From Candidatus Bipolaricaulota bacterium (GTDB taxonomy: Bacteria; Bipolaricaulota; Bipolaricaulia; RBG-16-55-9), in assembly GCA_015487455.1 (NCBI GenBank), contig WFPR01000148.1, forward strand, positions 1-11,287: a DNA stretch of 11,287 bases, read 5' to 3'. Made by a program: the position numbers and the translations under genes. The notes under the pieces are model-generated. The model was not told the origin of the DNA, did no database searches, and was given only the letters and a program-made list of their open reading frames with translations. Positions 1 through 6,249 of this stretch are shown here, piece by piece; positions within the stretch are counted from its first letter, which is position 1, and every line of letters begins with the position of its first letter.

Positions 1-4
1 ATGC

Positions 5-10
5 TATACT
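5..10 (+). promoter_or_regulatory. Candidate -10 box of the CPBP protease gene
   Basis: TATACT lies within the string GCTATACT at 3-10, 31 bases before the ATG at 42 and 13 before a GTG at 24. The matching -35 would lie left of the window, so the promoter cannot be completed. The GCTATA-T form recurs at 9830-9837, which supports it modestly. Confidence 0.4.
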
Positions 11-41
11 TGACGCACACCGGGTGCAAGCGGGACGCCCG

Positions 42-998
42 ATGGCGATCACGGAGCACGAGCTCAAGGAGATCCTCGCCCGAGCGCAGGGGGAACAACG
101 CGCGCCGGAGCCGAGGCCGCGCCACGCCGTCGGCTTCTTCCTGATACTGATCTTCGTGCCCTTCACCGCGATGTTCCTGATCACCTCGGGGCTCGAAACC
201 CTGGGAATCGAGCCGGACCTCGACTCCCAGCCCGTCAGCGCCCTCCTCATCGTCGTCCAGGCGCTGGTGATCCTGGGGGTCGTTTGGAGCTTTTTGTGGG
301 AAAAGGGCTTCGACCCGGTGAGGACGCTCCGCTTGAGGCCCGCGCCCCGGTTCGCCGCCTACGTCTGGGGGACCGTGGGCCTCATCGCCCTCGGCGTGGT
401 TACAGCCCAGCTGGGCGCGCTGCTGGTGCGGGCCGTCCCGGGGCTGGCCTCCGAGGGCCTCGCCGAGCTGGTGCGCCTCGCCCGCTTTACGGACCCAATT
501 TCGTTCGTCGCCTACGCGCTGGCGGTCAGCCTGGGGCCGGGGATCAGCGAGGAGCTGGCGTTCCGCGGGGTGGTGCTGTCGGGCTTCCGCTCGCGCTACT
601 CGCCCGCGACGGCCGTGGGCGTGAGCGCCCTGCTCTTCGCGCTGATGCATTTCGACCCGCTGCACGCGCTGCTGGCCTTCCCGGCCGGGCTGTGGCTCGG
701 CTTCCTCGTGGTGCGGACGGGCAGCCTCTACCCCGCCGTCGCGGCCCACGCCCTCAACAACCTCTGGAGCACGCTGGAGGCGGCCTACTGGCAGGCCGCC
801 CGGCCGGGCCTCGACCCGTTGGAGATCGCGCTGGGGCTGTACCCCTGGCCCGTGGTGCTGATGGCGCTGGGGGCGCTGCTCGTCGCCCTCCGGGGTCTTC
901 TGACCCTTGAGCCCGTGAACGCGAACGCGAAGGCGAAGGCGAACGGCGGGCGCCATCAAGCTACTCCGGGCGACCGGGCGGGCGCCCGTGGCGCTTGA
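42..998 (+). CDS. CPBP (Abi/CAAX-like) family intramembrane metalloprotease
   Basis: This is a polytopic membrane protein of 318 aa from the ATG at 42. All three conserved CPBP (CAAX protease and bacteriocin-processing) motifs are visible. Counted from that ATG, they are EExxxR at Glu170-Glu171-Arg175 (in SEELAFRG), an FxxxH-type motif ending at His203 (LFALMHF), and HxxxN at His236-Asn240 (HALNN). In the family these residues form the buried metal site. About six to eight hydrophobic stretches span residues ~30 to ~290. An in-frame GTG at 24 would add six residues; I prefer the ATG, though neither start has a clear Shine-Dalgarno. The C-terminal ~30 residues are hydrophilic low complexity (Asn-Ala/Lys-Ala repeats) and the last 38 bp overlap the convergent GH130 gene. 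The substrate is unknown. Members include prenyl-protein proteases and bacteriocin-immunity proteins, and nothing next to this gene suggests either. Confidence 0.88.
   Translation: MAITEHELKEILARAQGEQRAPEPRPRHAVGFFLILIFVPFTAMFLITSGLETLGIEPDLDSQPVSALLIVVQALVILGVVWSFLWEKGFDPVRTLRLRPAPRFAAYVWGTVGLIALGVVTAQLGALLVRAVPGLASEGLAELVRLARFTDPISFVAYALAVSLGPGISEELAFRGVVLSGFRSRYSPATAVGVSALLFALMHFDPLHALLAFPAGLWLGFLVVRTGSLYPAVAAHALNNLWSTLEAAYWQAARPGLDPLEIALGLYPWPVVLMALGALLVALRGLLTLEPVNANAKAKANGGRHQATPGDRAGARGA
917..946 (+). repeat. Five-copy hexamer repeat in the CPBP C-terminus
   Basis: There are five consecutive hexamers of form GAASGC (two GAACGC, two GAAGGC, then GAACGG). In the CPBP frame they encode an alternating Asn-Ala/Lys-Ala tract just before the stop. 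Such slippage-prone tracts at a gene end suggest an unconstrained tail. A similar in-frame hexamer run occurs at 10799-10822. Confidence 0.75.
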
Positions 999-1929
999 GC
1001 CACCGAAGCAGCGCCTTGAGGCTCGCGGTCGCGACGGCGATGCAGGTGTCCGCGGCGCCGTAGTAGAGCCTCAGGGTGTCGCCGTCGGGCTCGAGCACGT
1101 GGCCGCAGGGGAAGACGACGTTGGGCACGTCGCCGAAGCGCTCGTAGGGCTCCTCGGGGCCGAAGACCCACGGGCCGCCGCGCAGCAGGCAGCGCTCGGG
1201 GCGTTCCCGATCGAGCAGCGCCAGCCCGACCCGATAGATCGTCCCCGCGACCGTCTGGCGGACGCCGTGGTAGATCATGAGCCAGCCCTCCGGCGTCTCG
1301 ATCGGCGGCGAGGCCAGCCCGATGCGCTTGGAGTCCCACCAGCCGCCGCGGCGGGTCTCCAGCGCCAGCCGCTGCTCGCCCCAGTGCCTGAGGTCGTGGG
1401 AGTACGACACCCAGATGTGGGCGCCCATCGGCCCCACGGGCCGGTGGACCATGACCCAGCGGCCCTGAATTTTGTGGGGCAGGAGCGCCGCGTCCTTGTC
1501 CTCGGGGGGCAGCACCACGCCGTAGCGCTTGAACGTTTTGAAGTCCTCGGTGAGCGCCAGCGAGACGCCGGGGCCGCCCCGCGAGTACGACGTGTACACC
1601 ACGGCGTAGGCGTTGAGCTCGGGCACGTAGGTGATGCGGGGGTCCTCGATGCCCCAGAGCTCCTCGGGGTAGCGCTCCGGGTCGGGCCGGAGCGTGGGCT
1701 CGGGGTCGATCGCCCAGTCGGTGAGGCCGTCCTTGGAGCGGGCGGCACAGAGGTGGGACATGCCCGTGCGGTCCTCGACGCGACAGAGCAGCAGGGTGGT
1801 GCCGTCGGGCAGGCGGGTCGCGCCGGGGTTGAAGACCGCGTTCGCGGGGTAGGGCCAGTCCGCCGCCGTCAGGATCGGGTTCCCCTCGTAACGCTGAAAC
1901 AGCACGTCGTTGTGCACGTTGATGTACAT
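961..1929 (-). CDS. GH130 family glycoside phosphorylase/hydrolase (mannoside-active type)
   Basis: A 322-aa cytoplasmic protein without a signal peptide, of normal length for the five-bladed beta-propeller family GH130. Known members phosphorolyse beta-1,4-mannosides (mannosylglucose, mannooligosaccharides) or hydrolyse beta-1,2-mannosides. Family hallmarks are the early NPGA motif (34-37), CRVED (49-53), GIEDPRIT (93-100) with Asp96 as the expected general acid, ALLPHKI (148-154), VHRP (161-164), WWDSKRIG (197-204) and MIYHGV (218-223). The Lys, Arg and His in the later motifs fit the phosphorylase-type subfamilies, where such residues hold phosphate, but subfamily cannot be settled by eye. 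An AAGGAGG at 1936-1942 lies six bases before the ATG and fixes the start. The gene follows the GT4 gene by 33 bp, so the two are probably one transcript. The exact substrate is unknown. Confidence 0.88.
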   Translation of the reverse strand: MYINVHNDVLFQRYEGNPILTAADWPYPANAVFNPGATRLPDGTTLLLCRVEDRTGMSHLCAARSKDGLTDWAIDPEPTLRPDPERYPEELWGIEDPRITYVPELNAYAVVYTSYSRGGPGVSLALTEDFKTFKRYGVVLPPEDKDAALLPHKIQGRWVMVHRPVGPMGAHIWVSYSHDLRHWGEQRLALETRRGGWWDSKRIGLASPPIETPEGWLMIYHGVRQTVAGTIYRVGLALLDRERPERCLLRGGPWVFGPEEPYERFGDVPNVVFPCGHVLEPDGDTLRLYYGAADTCIAVATASLKALLRWLKRHGRPPGRPE

Positions 1930-1935
1930 CCGGAG

Positions 1936-1942
1936 CCTCCTT
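1936..1942 (-). promoter_or_regulatory. Strong Shine-Dalgarno of the GH130 gene
   Basis: On the minus strand this reads AAGGAGG with a six-base spacer to the ATG at 1929. It contrasts with the GT4 gene upstream, which has none, so GH130 is initiated independently even within a shared transcript. Confidence 0.8.
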
Positions 1943-1962
1943 GAGGGGGATTTCGCGTTTGC

Positions 1963-2994
1963 TTACGAGCCGTGCCGGTGCCGACGCAAGATCTCCCGAT
2001 ACACGTGGAGGTACTCCTCGACCATCCGGTCCGCGCTGAAGTGCGCCTCGACGTGCCGCCGGACGCGGGCGCGGTCCAGCTCGCGCACCCGGGGGAGCGC
2101 GGCCACGGCCTCCTCGACGCTTTGAACAAAAAAGCCCGTCTCGCCGTCCTTCACGACCTCGGGGACGGCGCCGCGCGGGCGGGCGATCACGGGCGTGCCG
2201 CAGGCCATCGCCTCGACCAGGCTCAGCCCGAACGGCTCGTCGAAGTTGACGAGGTGGAGCAGCGCGTACGCCCCGCCCAGCAGCTCGTCGCGCCGCCGCC
2301 CGCCCACGGACCCGACATAGACGATTTGCTCCCCGTCGAGGTGGGGCTTGACGTTCTCGTCGAAGTAGCGCTGATCTTGAACGATGCCCGCGAGGATGAG
2401 CCTCATGCCCGAGCGCTTCGCGACCTCGACGGCCTCCGCCGTCCCCTTGTCGGGGTGGATGCGCCCGAAGAACAGCAGATAGTCGCCGGGCTCGCGCCGC
2501 AGGGTGAACTCCTCGAGGGGGATGCCGTGGTGGATCGTGGCGATGTAGTCGAGCTGCGGGCGGCGGTCGGCGTGGCTGATCGAGACGTAGTACGTGCGCT
2601 TGTTGTACCTCTCGTAGACGGGCAGGATGCGCTCGCTGGAGAAGCCGTGGATGGTCGTCAGCACCGGGACGTCGATCAGGCCGCTGTACGTCAGGGGCAG
2701 GAAGTCGAAGTGGTTGTGCAGCAGGTCGAACTCCCCGGCGCGGGCGCGCTCGAACGCCTCCGCGATGTGGAGCCCCTCCCAGACCTTGGGGTCCAGCTCG
2801 GGGTCCTCCTCGTAGCCGCGGGGGCAGACGGCCACCAGGCGCGCTTTGGTGATCGAGTCGGCCGTCGCGAGCAGCGTGACGTCGACGCCCCGCTCCACGA
2901 GGCCCTCCGTGAGGATCGAGACGACCCGCTCCCACGGCCCGTAGTGCCGGGGCGGGACCCGCCACGCGATCGGCGCCAGCATCCCGATGCGCAT
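1963..2994 (-). CDS. GT4 family glycosyltransferase (GT-B fold, retaining)
   Basis: A 343-aa cytoplasmic protein that would transfer a sugar from an activated nucleotide donor to an unknown acceptor. The N-terminal Rossmann half (about 1-165) starts MRIGMLAPIAWRVPP and includes LLHNHFDFLP and an HG(F/I) loop near 116. The C-terminal half has FGRIHPDKG, with Arg178 and Lys183 at the positions that bind the donor phosphates in this family. It also has the E-x7-E motif at Glu253-Glu261 (EPFGLSLVEAMACGTPV). There is no membrane segment. The ATG at 2994 has no Shine-Dalgarno, but a TATAAT box lies only 10 bases upstream. The gene is 60 bp after dctM and 33 bp before GH130. Co-transcription with GH130 suggests synthesis and turnover of one glycoside; donor and acceptor cannot be read from sequence. 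Confidence 0.9.
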   Translation of the reverse strand: MRIGMLAPIAWRVPPRHYGPWERVVSILTEGLVERGVDVTLLATADSITKARLVAVCPRGYEEDPELDPKVWEGLHIAEAFERARAGEFDLLHNHFDFLPLTYSGLIDVPVLTTIHGFSSERILPVYERYNKRTYYVSISHADRRPQLDYIATIHHGIPLEEFTLRREPGDYLLFFGRIHPDKGTAEAVEVAKRSGMRLILAGIVQDQRYFDENVKPHLDGEQIVYVGSVGGRRRDELLGGAYALLHLVNFDEPFGLSLVEAMACGTPVIARPRGAVPEVVKDGETGFFVQSVEEAVAALPRVRELDRARVRRHVEAHFSADRMVEEYLHVYREILRRHRHGS

Positions 2995-3004
2995 AGGGCG
3001 CCCA

Positions 3005-3010
3005 ATTATA
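3005..3010 (-). promoter_or_regulatory. -10 box of a near-leaderless GT4-GH130 promoter
   Basis: The minus strand carries a perfect TATAAT within CCACTATAAT, 10 bases before the GT4 ATG. Transcription starting about seven bases downstream would leave a leader of only a few bases. No good -35 is visible at the expected spacing (about 3028-3034) and there is no TG extension. The same CCACTATAAT string occurs before the substrate-binding protein gene (8129-8138). Confidence 0.45.
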
Positions 3011-3054
3011 GTGGACGCCCACCCCCCTTGCCTCCCGTCCCGTCCCCGGCGGGG

Positions 3055-4383
3055 CTAGAGGAACTTCGGCAGCCAGAGCGCGATCGGCGGGAAGAGGATC
3101 ACGAGGATGAGCCCGATCAGCTGGATGATCACGAAGGGGACGATTCCCCGGTAGATCTGCTCGAGCTTCACCTCGGGGGGCGCGGCCCCCTTGAGGTAAA
3201 AGAGCGCGAACCCGAAGGGCGGCGTCAGGAACGACGTCTGGAGGTTCATGGCCACCAGCACCGTGAACCAGAGGGGGTCGATCCCCAGCTCCCTCACGAT
3301 GGGCAACAGGATGGGGAAGTGAATGAAGGCGATCTCGATGAAGTCGATGAAGAAGCCCAGGATGAAGAGCACCCCCAGGATGATCGCGAGGATCGCCCAG
3401 GGCTCGAGCTGCAGCCCCAAGAAGAACTCGCGCAGCGCGGCGTCCCCGTTCAGGCCGCGGAAGACGATCCGGAACGCCTGCGCTCCAACGAGGATGGTGA
3501 AGACCATGCTGGTGAAGCGGACGGTGGTCAGCATCACGTCCCGGAGGACGGGCCAGGTGAGCTTCCCGTTCGCGAGGGCCAGGAGCGTGGCGGCGAACGC
3601 CCCGACGCCCGCGGCCTCGGTGGGGGAGGCCAGGCCGAAGAAGATCGAGCCCAGCACGGCCACGATCAGCACCAGCGGGGGGACGAGGCTCTTTAAGGTG
3701 CGCCGGAGGAGCTGCAGCGGGGACAGGCGCCGCTCGCTCAACGGGATGGCCGGGGCTTTGTCGGGGTGCCGGAGCGCGAAGACGAAGATGTAGAGCATGT
3801 AGAGCAGGGCCAGCAGCCAGCCCGGCAGGAACGCGGCGAAGAAGAGCTTCCCGACGTTCACCTCGGGGACGTTGGCGATGCTGGCCAGGAGCAGCAGCAC
3901 GATGCTCGGCGGGATGATCTGTCCCAGCGTCCCGGCGGCGCAGATCGTGCCGGTGGCCAGCTCCGGGCTGTAGCCCCGCCGCAGCATCGTGGGCAGCGCC
4001 AGCACGGTCATCGTGACGACCGTGGCGCCGATGATCCCCGTGGACGCGGCCAGGATGGCCCCCATGGCCGTCACCGCGATGGCCAAGCTCCCCGGAACCC
4101 GCCCCAGCAGGATCCCCAGCGTCTCCAACAGCTCCTCGGCCAGCCCGGAGCGCTCCAGCATCACGCCCATGAACACGAACAGGGGCACCGCCACCAGCAG
4201 GAAGTTCGACATGATCCCCCAGATGTTGAGGACCAGCAGGTTGAACCAGTTGAGGCCCAGGGTGGGGAGCCCGAAGAGCAGCGCCATCGCCCCGATGCTG
4301 AAGGCCACGGGGAAGCCCGTCAGCACGAAGACGATCAGCCCCACGAACATGAGGAACGGCAGGATCTCCATCAGCCCGTCCAT
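3055..4383 (-). CDS. dctM: TRAP transporter large permease subunit DctM
   Basis: A 442-aa inner-membrane protein, normal for DctM (TC 2.A.56), the sodium-coupled transport subunit of tripartite ATP-independent periplasmic transporters. It is almost continuously hydrophobic, with around a dozen membrane segments. Typical DctM features are the N-terminal GFPVAFSIG (23-31), FVFMGVMLERSGLAEELL (68-85) and GTLGQIIPPSIVLLLL (151-166). Late segments carry FFIDFIEIAFIHFPI and NLQTSFLTPPFGFALFYLKG, characteristic of the mannitol/chloroaromatic-type subgroup, which imports organic acids and related solutes; that subgroup name does not define the substrate. It starts 15 bp after dctQ ends. The ATG at 4383 has only a weak purine-rich upstream sequence, and an internal ATG four codons later is possible. 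No DctP receptor gene is present here. Confidence 0.92.
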   Translation of the reverse strand: MDGLMEILPFLMFVGLIVFVLTGFPVAFSIGAMALLFGLPTLGLNWFNLLVLNIWGIMSNFLLVAVPLFVFMGVMLERSGLAEELLETLGILLGRVPGSLAIAVTAMGAILAASTGIIGATVVTMTVLALPTMLRRGYSPELATGTICAAGTLGQIIPPSIVLLLLASIANVPEVNVGKLFFAAFLPGWLLALLYMLYIFVFALRHPDKAPAIPLSERRLSPLQLLRRTLKSLVPPLVLIVAVLGSIFFGLASPTEAAGVGAFAATLLALANGKLTWPVLRDVMLTTVRFTSMVFTILVGAQAFRIVFRGLNGDAALREFFLGLQLEPWAILAIILGVLFILGFFIDFIEIAFIHFPILLPIVRELGIDPLWFTVLVAMNLQTSFLTPPFGFALFYLKGAAPPEVKLEQIYRGIVPFVIIQLIGLILVILFPPIALWLPKFL

Positions 4384-4398
4384 GGTCGCGCGGCCCCG

Positions 4399-4992
4399 TC
4401 AGGTCCCCTCCCGCTCCTGGCGTTCTTGGGCCTGGGCTTGAGGGCGTCGAGCCCGGAGGAGGACGAGGGCGCTGCGGGCGGCCTCGGCCAGCCCCTGCAG
4501 CGCCAGCAACGCGAAGCCCACCGGGATCATCGTCTTCAGCAGGTAGCGGGCCGGGAGGCCGCCGGGGTCGGGGGAGCGCTCCCAGACCCGCCAGGAGCGC
4601 CCCACGAAGCTGTTCTCGAACCCGCCGTACTTCGACGAGAGCGTCGCCCAGATGATGAGCAGCGCCAGCGGGAGCAAGAAGAACAGCGAGCCCAGGAGGT
4701 TCACCCAGGCCCGCCCCCGCTCCCCCAGGCGGTGGTAGAGCATGTCGACGCGGACGTGGCCGTCGTGCTTGAGGGTGTAGGCCGCCCCCAGCAGAAAGAT
4801 GACGGAGTAGAAGTGCCAGTTGAGCTCGATGAGGTAGGTCGTGTTGCGGCCCAGGAGGTAGCGCTCGAAGACGTTGTAGGCGGTGATCAGGACCATCGCG
4901 AGCGCCAGCCACATCACCGCCCGCCCGACGCCCTCGCTGATCGCGCCGACAACCTTGACGAAGCGCTCAAGCCCCTTCCTCGCCCTCATCAT
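4399..4992 (-). CDS. dctQ: TRAP transporter small permease subunit DctQ
   Basis: A 197-aa inner-membrane partner of DctM with four hydrophobic segments (about 24-45, 57-76, 97-117 and 150-172), the standard DctQ topology. The block from about 51 to 86, including NWHFYSVIFLLGAAYTLKHD and GHVRVDMLY, is a recognisable signature of the mannitol/chloroaromatic-type TRAP small subunit. The C-terminus is hydrophilic with an Arg-Pro-Gln-Ala run. The reading frame stays open far upstream into the divergent ABC gene, but the hydrophobic protein begins at the ATG pair at 4992 and 4989. A promoter (5017-5046) ends only ~24 bases before it, so a longer start is very unlikely. No clear Shine-Dalgarno is seen. 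This is the first gene of the leftward unit. Confidence 0.88.
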   Translation of the reverse strand: MMRARKGLERFVKVVGAISEGVGRAVMWLALAMVLITAYNVFERYLLGRNTTYLIELNWHFYSVIFLLGAAYTLKHDGHVRVDMLYHRLGERGRAWVNLLGSLFFLLPLALLIIWATLSSKYGGFENSFVGRSWRVWERSPDPGGLPARYLLKTMIPVGFALLALQGLAEAARSALVLLRARRPQAQAQERQEREGT

Positions 4993-4999
4993 CGCAATC

Positions 5000-5013
5000 G
5001 CCCGCGCGCGGGC
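5000..5013. repeat. 14-bp perfect palindrome at the dctQ transcription start
   Basis: GCCCGCGCGCGGGC equals its own reverse complement. It lies just downstream of the dctQ -10 box, covering the predicted start site and leader. A protein bound here would block transcription. Alternating G/C runs can arise by chance in DNA this GC-rich, so operator function is only an inference. Confidence 0.45.
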
Positions 5014-5016
5014 AGC

Positions 5017-5046
5017 ACCATAGCACGGCGGGCCCCGCGGGTTCAA
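5017..5046 (-). promoter_or_regulatory. sigma70-type promoter of dctQM
   Basis: On the minus strand, TTGAAC (5046-5041) and TATGGT (5022-5017) are 18 bases apart, predicting a start near 5010 and a leader of about 18 bases. The 12-mer around the -10 box, GCTATGGTGCTG, matches 11 of 12 bases of that in the promoter at 9809-9837, which supports both. Confidence 0.6.
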
Positions 5047-5058
5047 CCCCCCGGGGCC
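5031..5058. promoter_or_regulatory. 28-bp interrupted inverted repeat between divergent promoters (candidate operator)
   Basis: The outer arms are GGCCCCG (5031-5037) and CGGGGCC (5052-5058). The inner arms are GGGTT (5039-5043) and AACCC (5045-5049) around a central C, giving 12 paired positions with a small internal offset. It contains the dctQ -35 box and ends two bases before the -35 of the rightward promoter. Neither predicted transcript includes it, so it is not a terminator for either; a shared operator is the likeliest role. No regulator is encoded nearby. Confidence 0.5.
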
Positions 5059-5060
5059 TC

Positions 5061-5090
5061 TTGACACCGCCGCCCGACTTGGGGTAAAAC
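5061..5090 (+). promoter_or_regulatory. sigma70-type promoter of the ABC importer operon
   Basis: A perfect TTGACA (5061-5066) is followed after 18 bases by TAAAAC (5085-5090), a fair -10. The predicted start is near 5096-5097, about 27 bases before the ATPase ATG. It is back to back with the dctQ promoter, the two -35 boxes being 14 bases apart. Confidence 0.6.
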
Positions 5091-5101
5091 GCTCAACGAG
5101 C
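5091..5101. repeat. Small dyad at the ABC operon transcription start
   Basis: GCTC-AAC-GAGC is centred on the predicted start site, with A-rich flanks on both sides (AAAAC before, AAAAC after) and GGG/CCC further out. It directly abuts the -10 box. The AAAACGCTC core faintly recalls LacI-family operators with a central CG, but the match is incomplete. Confidence 0.35.
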
Positions 5102-5122
5102 AAAACCCACGGGACCCTGAGG

Positions 5123-6229
5123 ATGGCGACCGTAGAGCTGGTTGGCGTTCGCAAGCACTTCGGCTCGGTCCGGGCCGTCGACGGGGTCGACCTCACCGCA
5201 CAAGAGGGCGAGTTCTTGGTGCTGTTGGGGCCGTCGGGCTGCGGCAAGACGACGCTGCTGCGCATGATCGCCGGGCTCGAGCGCCCCACCGCCGGGGAGA
5301 TCCGCTTCGACGGGCAGGTCGTCAACCACCTCCCGCCGCGGGCCCGCCGCGTGGCCATGGTCTTCCAGAGCTACGCGCTCTACCCGCACATGAGCGTCTT
5401 CGACAACATCGCCTTCCCGCTGCGGGCGGTGCGGATGCCCAGGGAGCGCCTCCGGGAGCGGGTGGAGTGGGCGGCCAAGATGTTCGGGATCGCGCACCTG
5501 CTGCAGCGGAAGCCCCGCGAGCTCTCGGGCGGGGAGCGCCAGCGGGTGGCGCTGGCCCGGGCCATGGTCCGCGAGCCCACCGTCTTCCTGCTGGACGAGC
5601 CCCTCAGCAACCTGGACGCCAAGCTCCGCGCCTCGGCCCGCGACGAGCTGAAGGGCCTCCAGCGGCGGATCGGGATCACGACCATCTACGTCACCCACGA
5701 CCAGGTCGAGGCCCTCGGGATGGGCGATCGCATCGTGGTCATGAACCAAGGGCGGGTCCAGCAGGTCGGCACCCCGCAGGAGGTCTACGAGCAGCCCGCC
5801 AACACCTTCGTGGCCACATTTCTAGGCTCCCCGCCGATGAACCTGCTCCACCACCCCCGCGCGGGGGTCGTCATCGGCTTCCGCCCGGAGCACTTCCTGC
5901 CCAAGGAGGTCCAGGCGCGGGACCACGCCGAGGCCGACCTCGTGACCTTCCCCTTCCGGGTGAAGCGGGTGGAGTACCTGGGGGCCGACCGGCTCCTCTA
6001 CGGCACGATCGAGGGCCCCGAGCTCCAGGAGAAGACGGCGATCATCGCCAAGCTGCCGTTCACGATGCCGGTGGCCGTCGGCCCCGGCGAGGTCGGGCCG
6101 TTCGCCGTCCCCCGCCGGGCCCTCTGCTTCTTCGACCCCGAGACGGGGGAGCGGGTGGCCGAGCCCCCTCGCCCCCTGTCCGCGCTCGGGCTCGAACGCG
6201 GGGAGCCGCCGGGGACCGGGGGGAGCTGA
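5123..6229 (+). CDS. Carbohydrate ABC importer ATP-binding protein (MsmX/UgpC/MalK type)
   Basis: A 368-aa cytoplasmic ATPase that would power the two permeases encoded just downstream. The nucleotide-binding domain is complete: Walker A GPSGCGKTT (36-44), Q-loop Gln82 (VFQSYALYPHMSV), signature LSGGERQR (134-141), Walker B VFLLDE (154-159) with catalytic Glu159, D-loop NLD (163-165) and switch His192 (VTHDQVEA). A C-terminal OB/TOBE-type domain starts near 235, after FLGSPPMNLL, with the usual GFRPEHF, as in MalK, MsmX and UgpC. The last ~25 residues are Pro/Gly-rich tail. The ATG at 5123 is kept because the protein starts with the canonical beta strand; only a weak TGAGG precedes it, almost touching the start codon. 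The stop is 20 bp before the first permease gene. Confidence 0.93.
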   Translation: MATVELVGVRKHFGSVRAVDGVDLTAQEGEFLVLLGPSGCGKTTLLRMIAGLERPTAGEIRFDGQVVNHLPPRARRVAMVFQSYALYPHMSVFDNIAFPLRAVRMPRERLRERVEWAAKMFGIAHLLQRKPRELSGGERQRVALARAMVREPTVFLLDEPLSNLDAKLRASARDELKGLQRRIGITTIYVTHDQVEALGMGDRIVVMNQGRVQQVGTPQEVYEQPANTFVATFLGSPPMNLLHHPRAGVVIGFRPEHFLPKEVQARDHAEADLVTFPFRVKRVEYLGADRLLYGTIEGPELQEKTAIIAKLPFTMPVAVGPGEVGPFAVPRRALCFFDPETGERVAEPPRPLSALGLERGEPPGTGGS

Positions 6230-6249
6230 AAAGGGGAGAGCAAGGCGCG

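Noticed and set aside
979..988. Palindrome CGGGCGCCCG in the overlap of the convergent CPBP and GH130 genes, as a possible terminator
   Set aside because: It has no loop and no T-rich tail in either direction and lies within coding sequence of both genes. It is explained by GC-rich composition.
3011..3054. Possible terminator between dctM and GT4
   Set aside because: Only a four-base stem (CCCC with GGGG) and no T run were found on the minus strand, so read-through from dctQM into GT4 remains possible.
1972..3696. A 574-codon plus-strand open frame opposite GT4 and DctM
   Set aside because: The product is an Asp/Glu/Arg/Gln-rich mirror of hydrophobic codons with no fold-like pattern, and it lies opposite two well-supported genes.
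956..4912. A 1318-codon open frame on the minus strand running through four genes
   Set aside because: It is antisense-frame or out-of-frame to GH130, GT4, DctM and DctQ, all of which show clear family motifs in other frames. Its protein is Arg/Pro/Ala-rich with no recognisable motif, as expected of a shadow frame in GC-rich DNA.
4993..5358. Upstream extension of the dctQ reading frame into the ABC ATPase gene
   Set aside because: The extra residues have no DctQ character and would overlap the divergent gene and both promoters. The ATG pair at 4992/4989 starts the family-like protein.
5821..6229. The possibility that the ABC ATPase is truncated or frameshifted at its C-terminus
   Set aside because: The frame continues through a TOBE-type region to a stop at a normal total length of 368 aa, and the next gene follows in the usual operon spacing.
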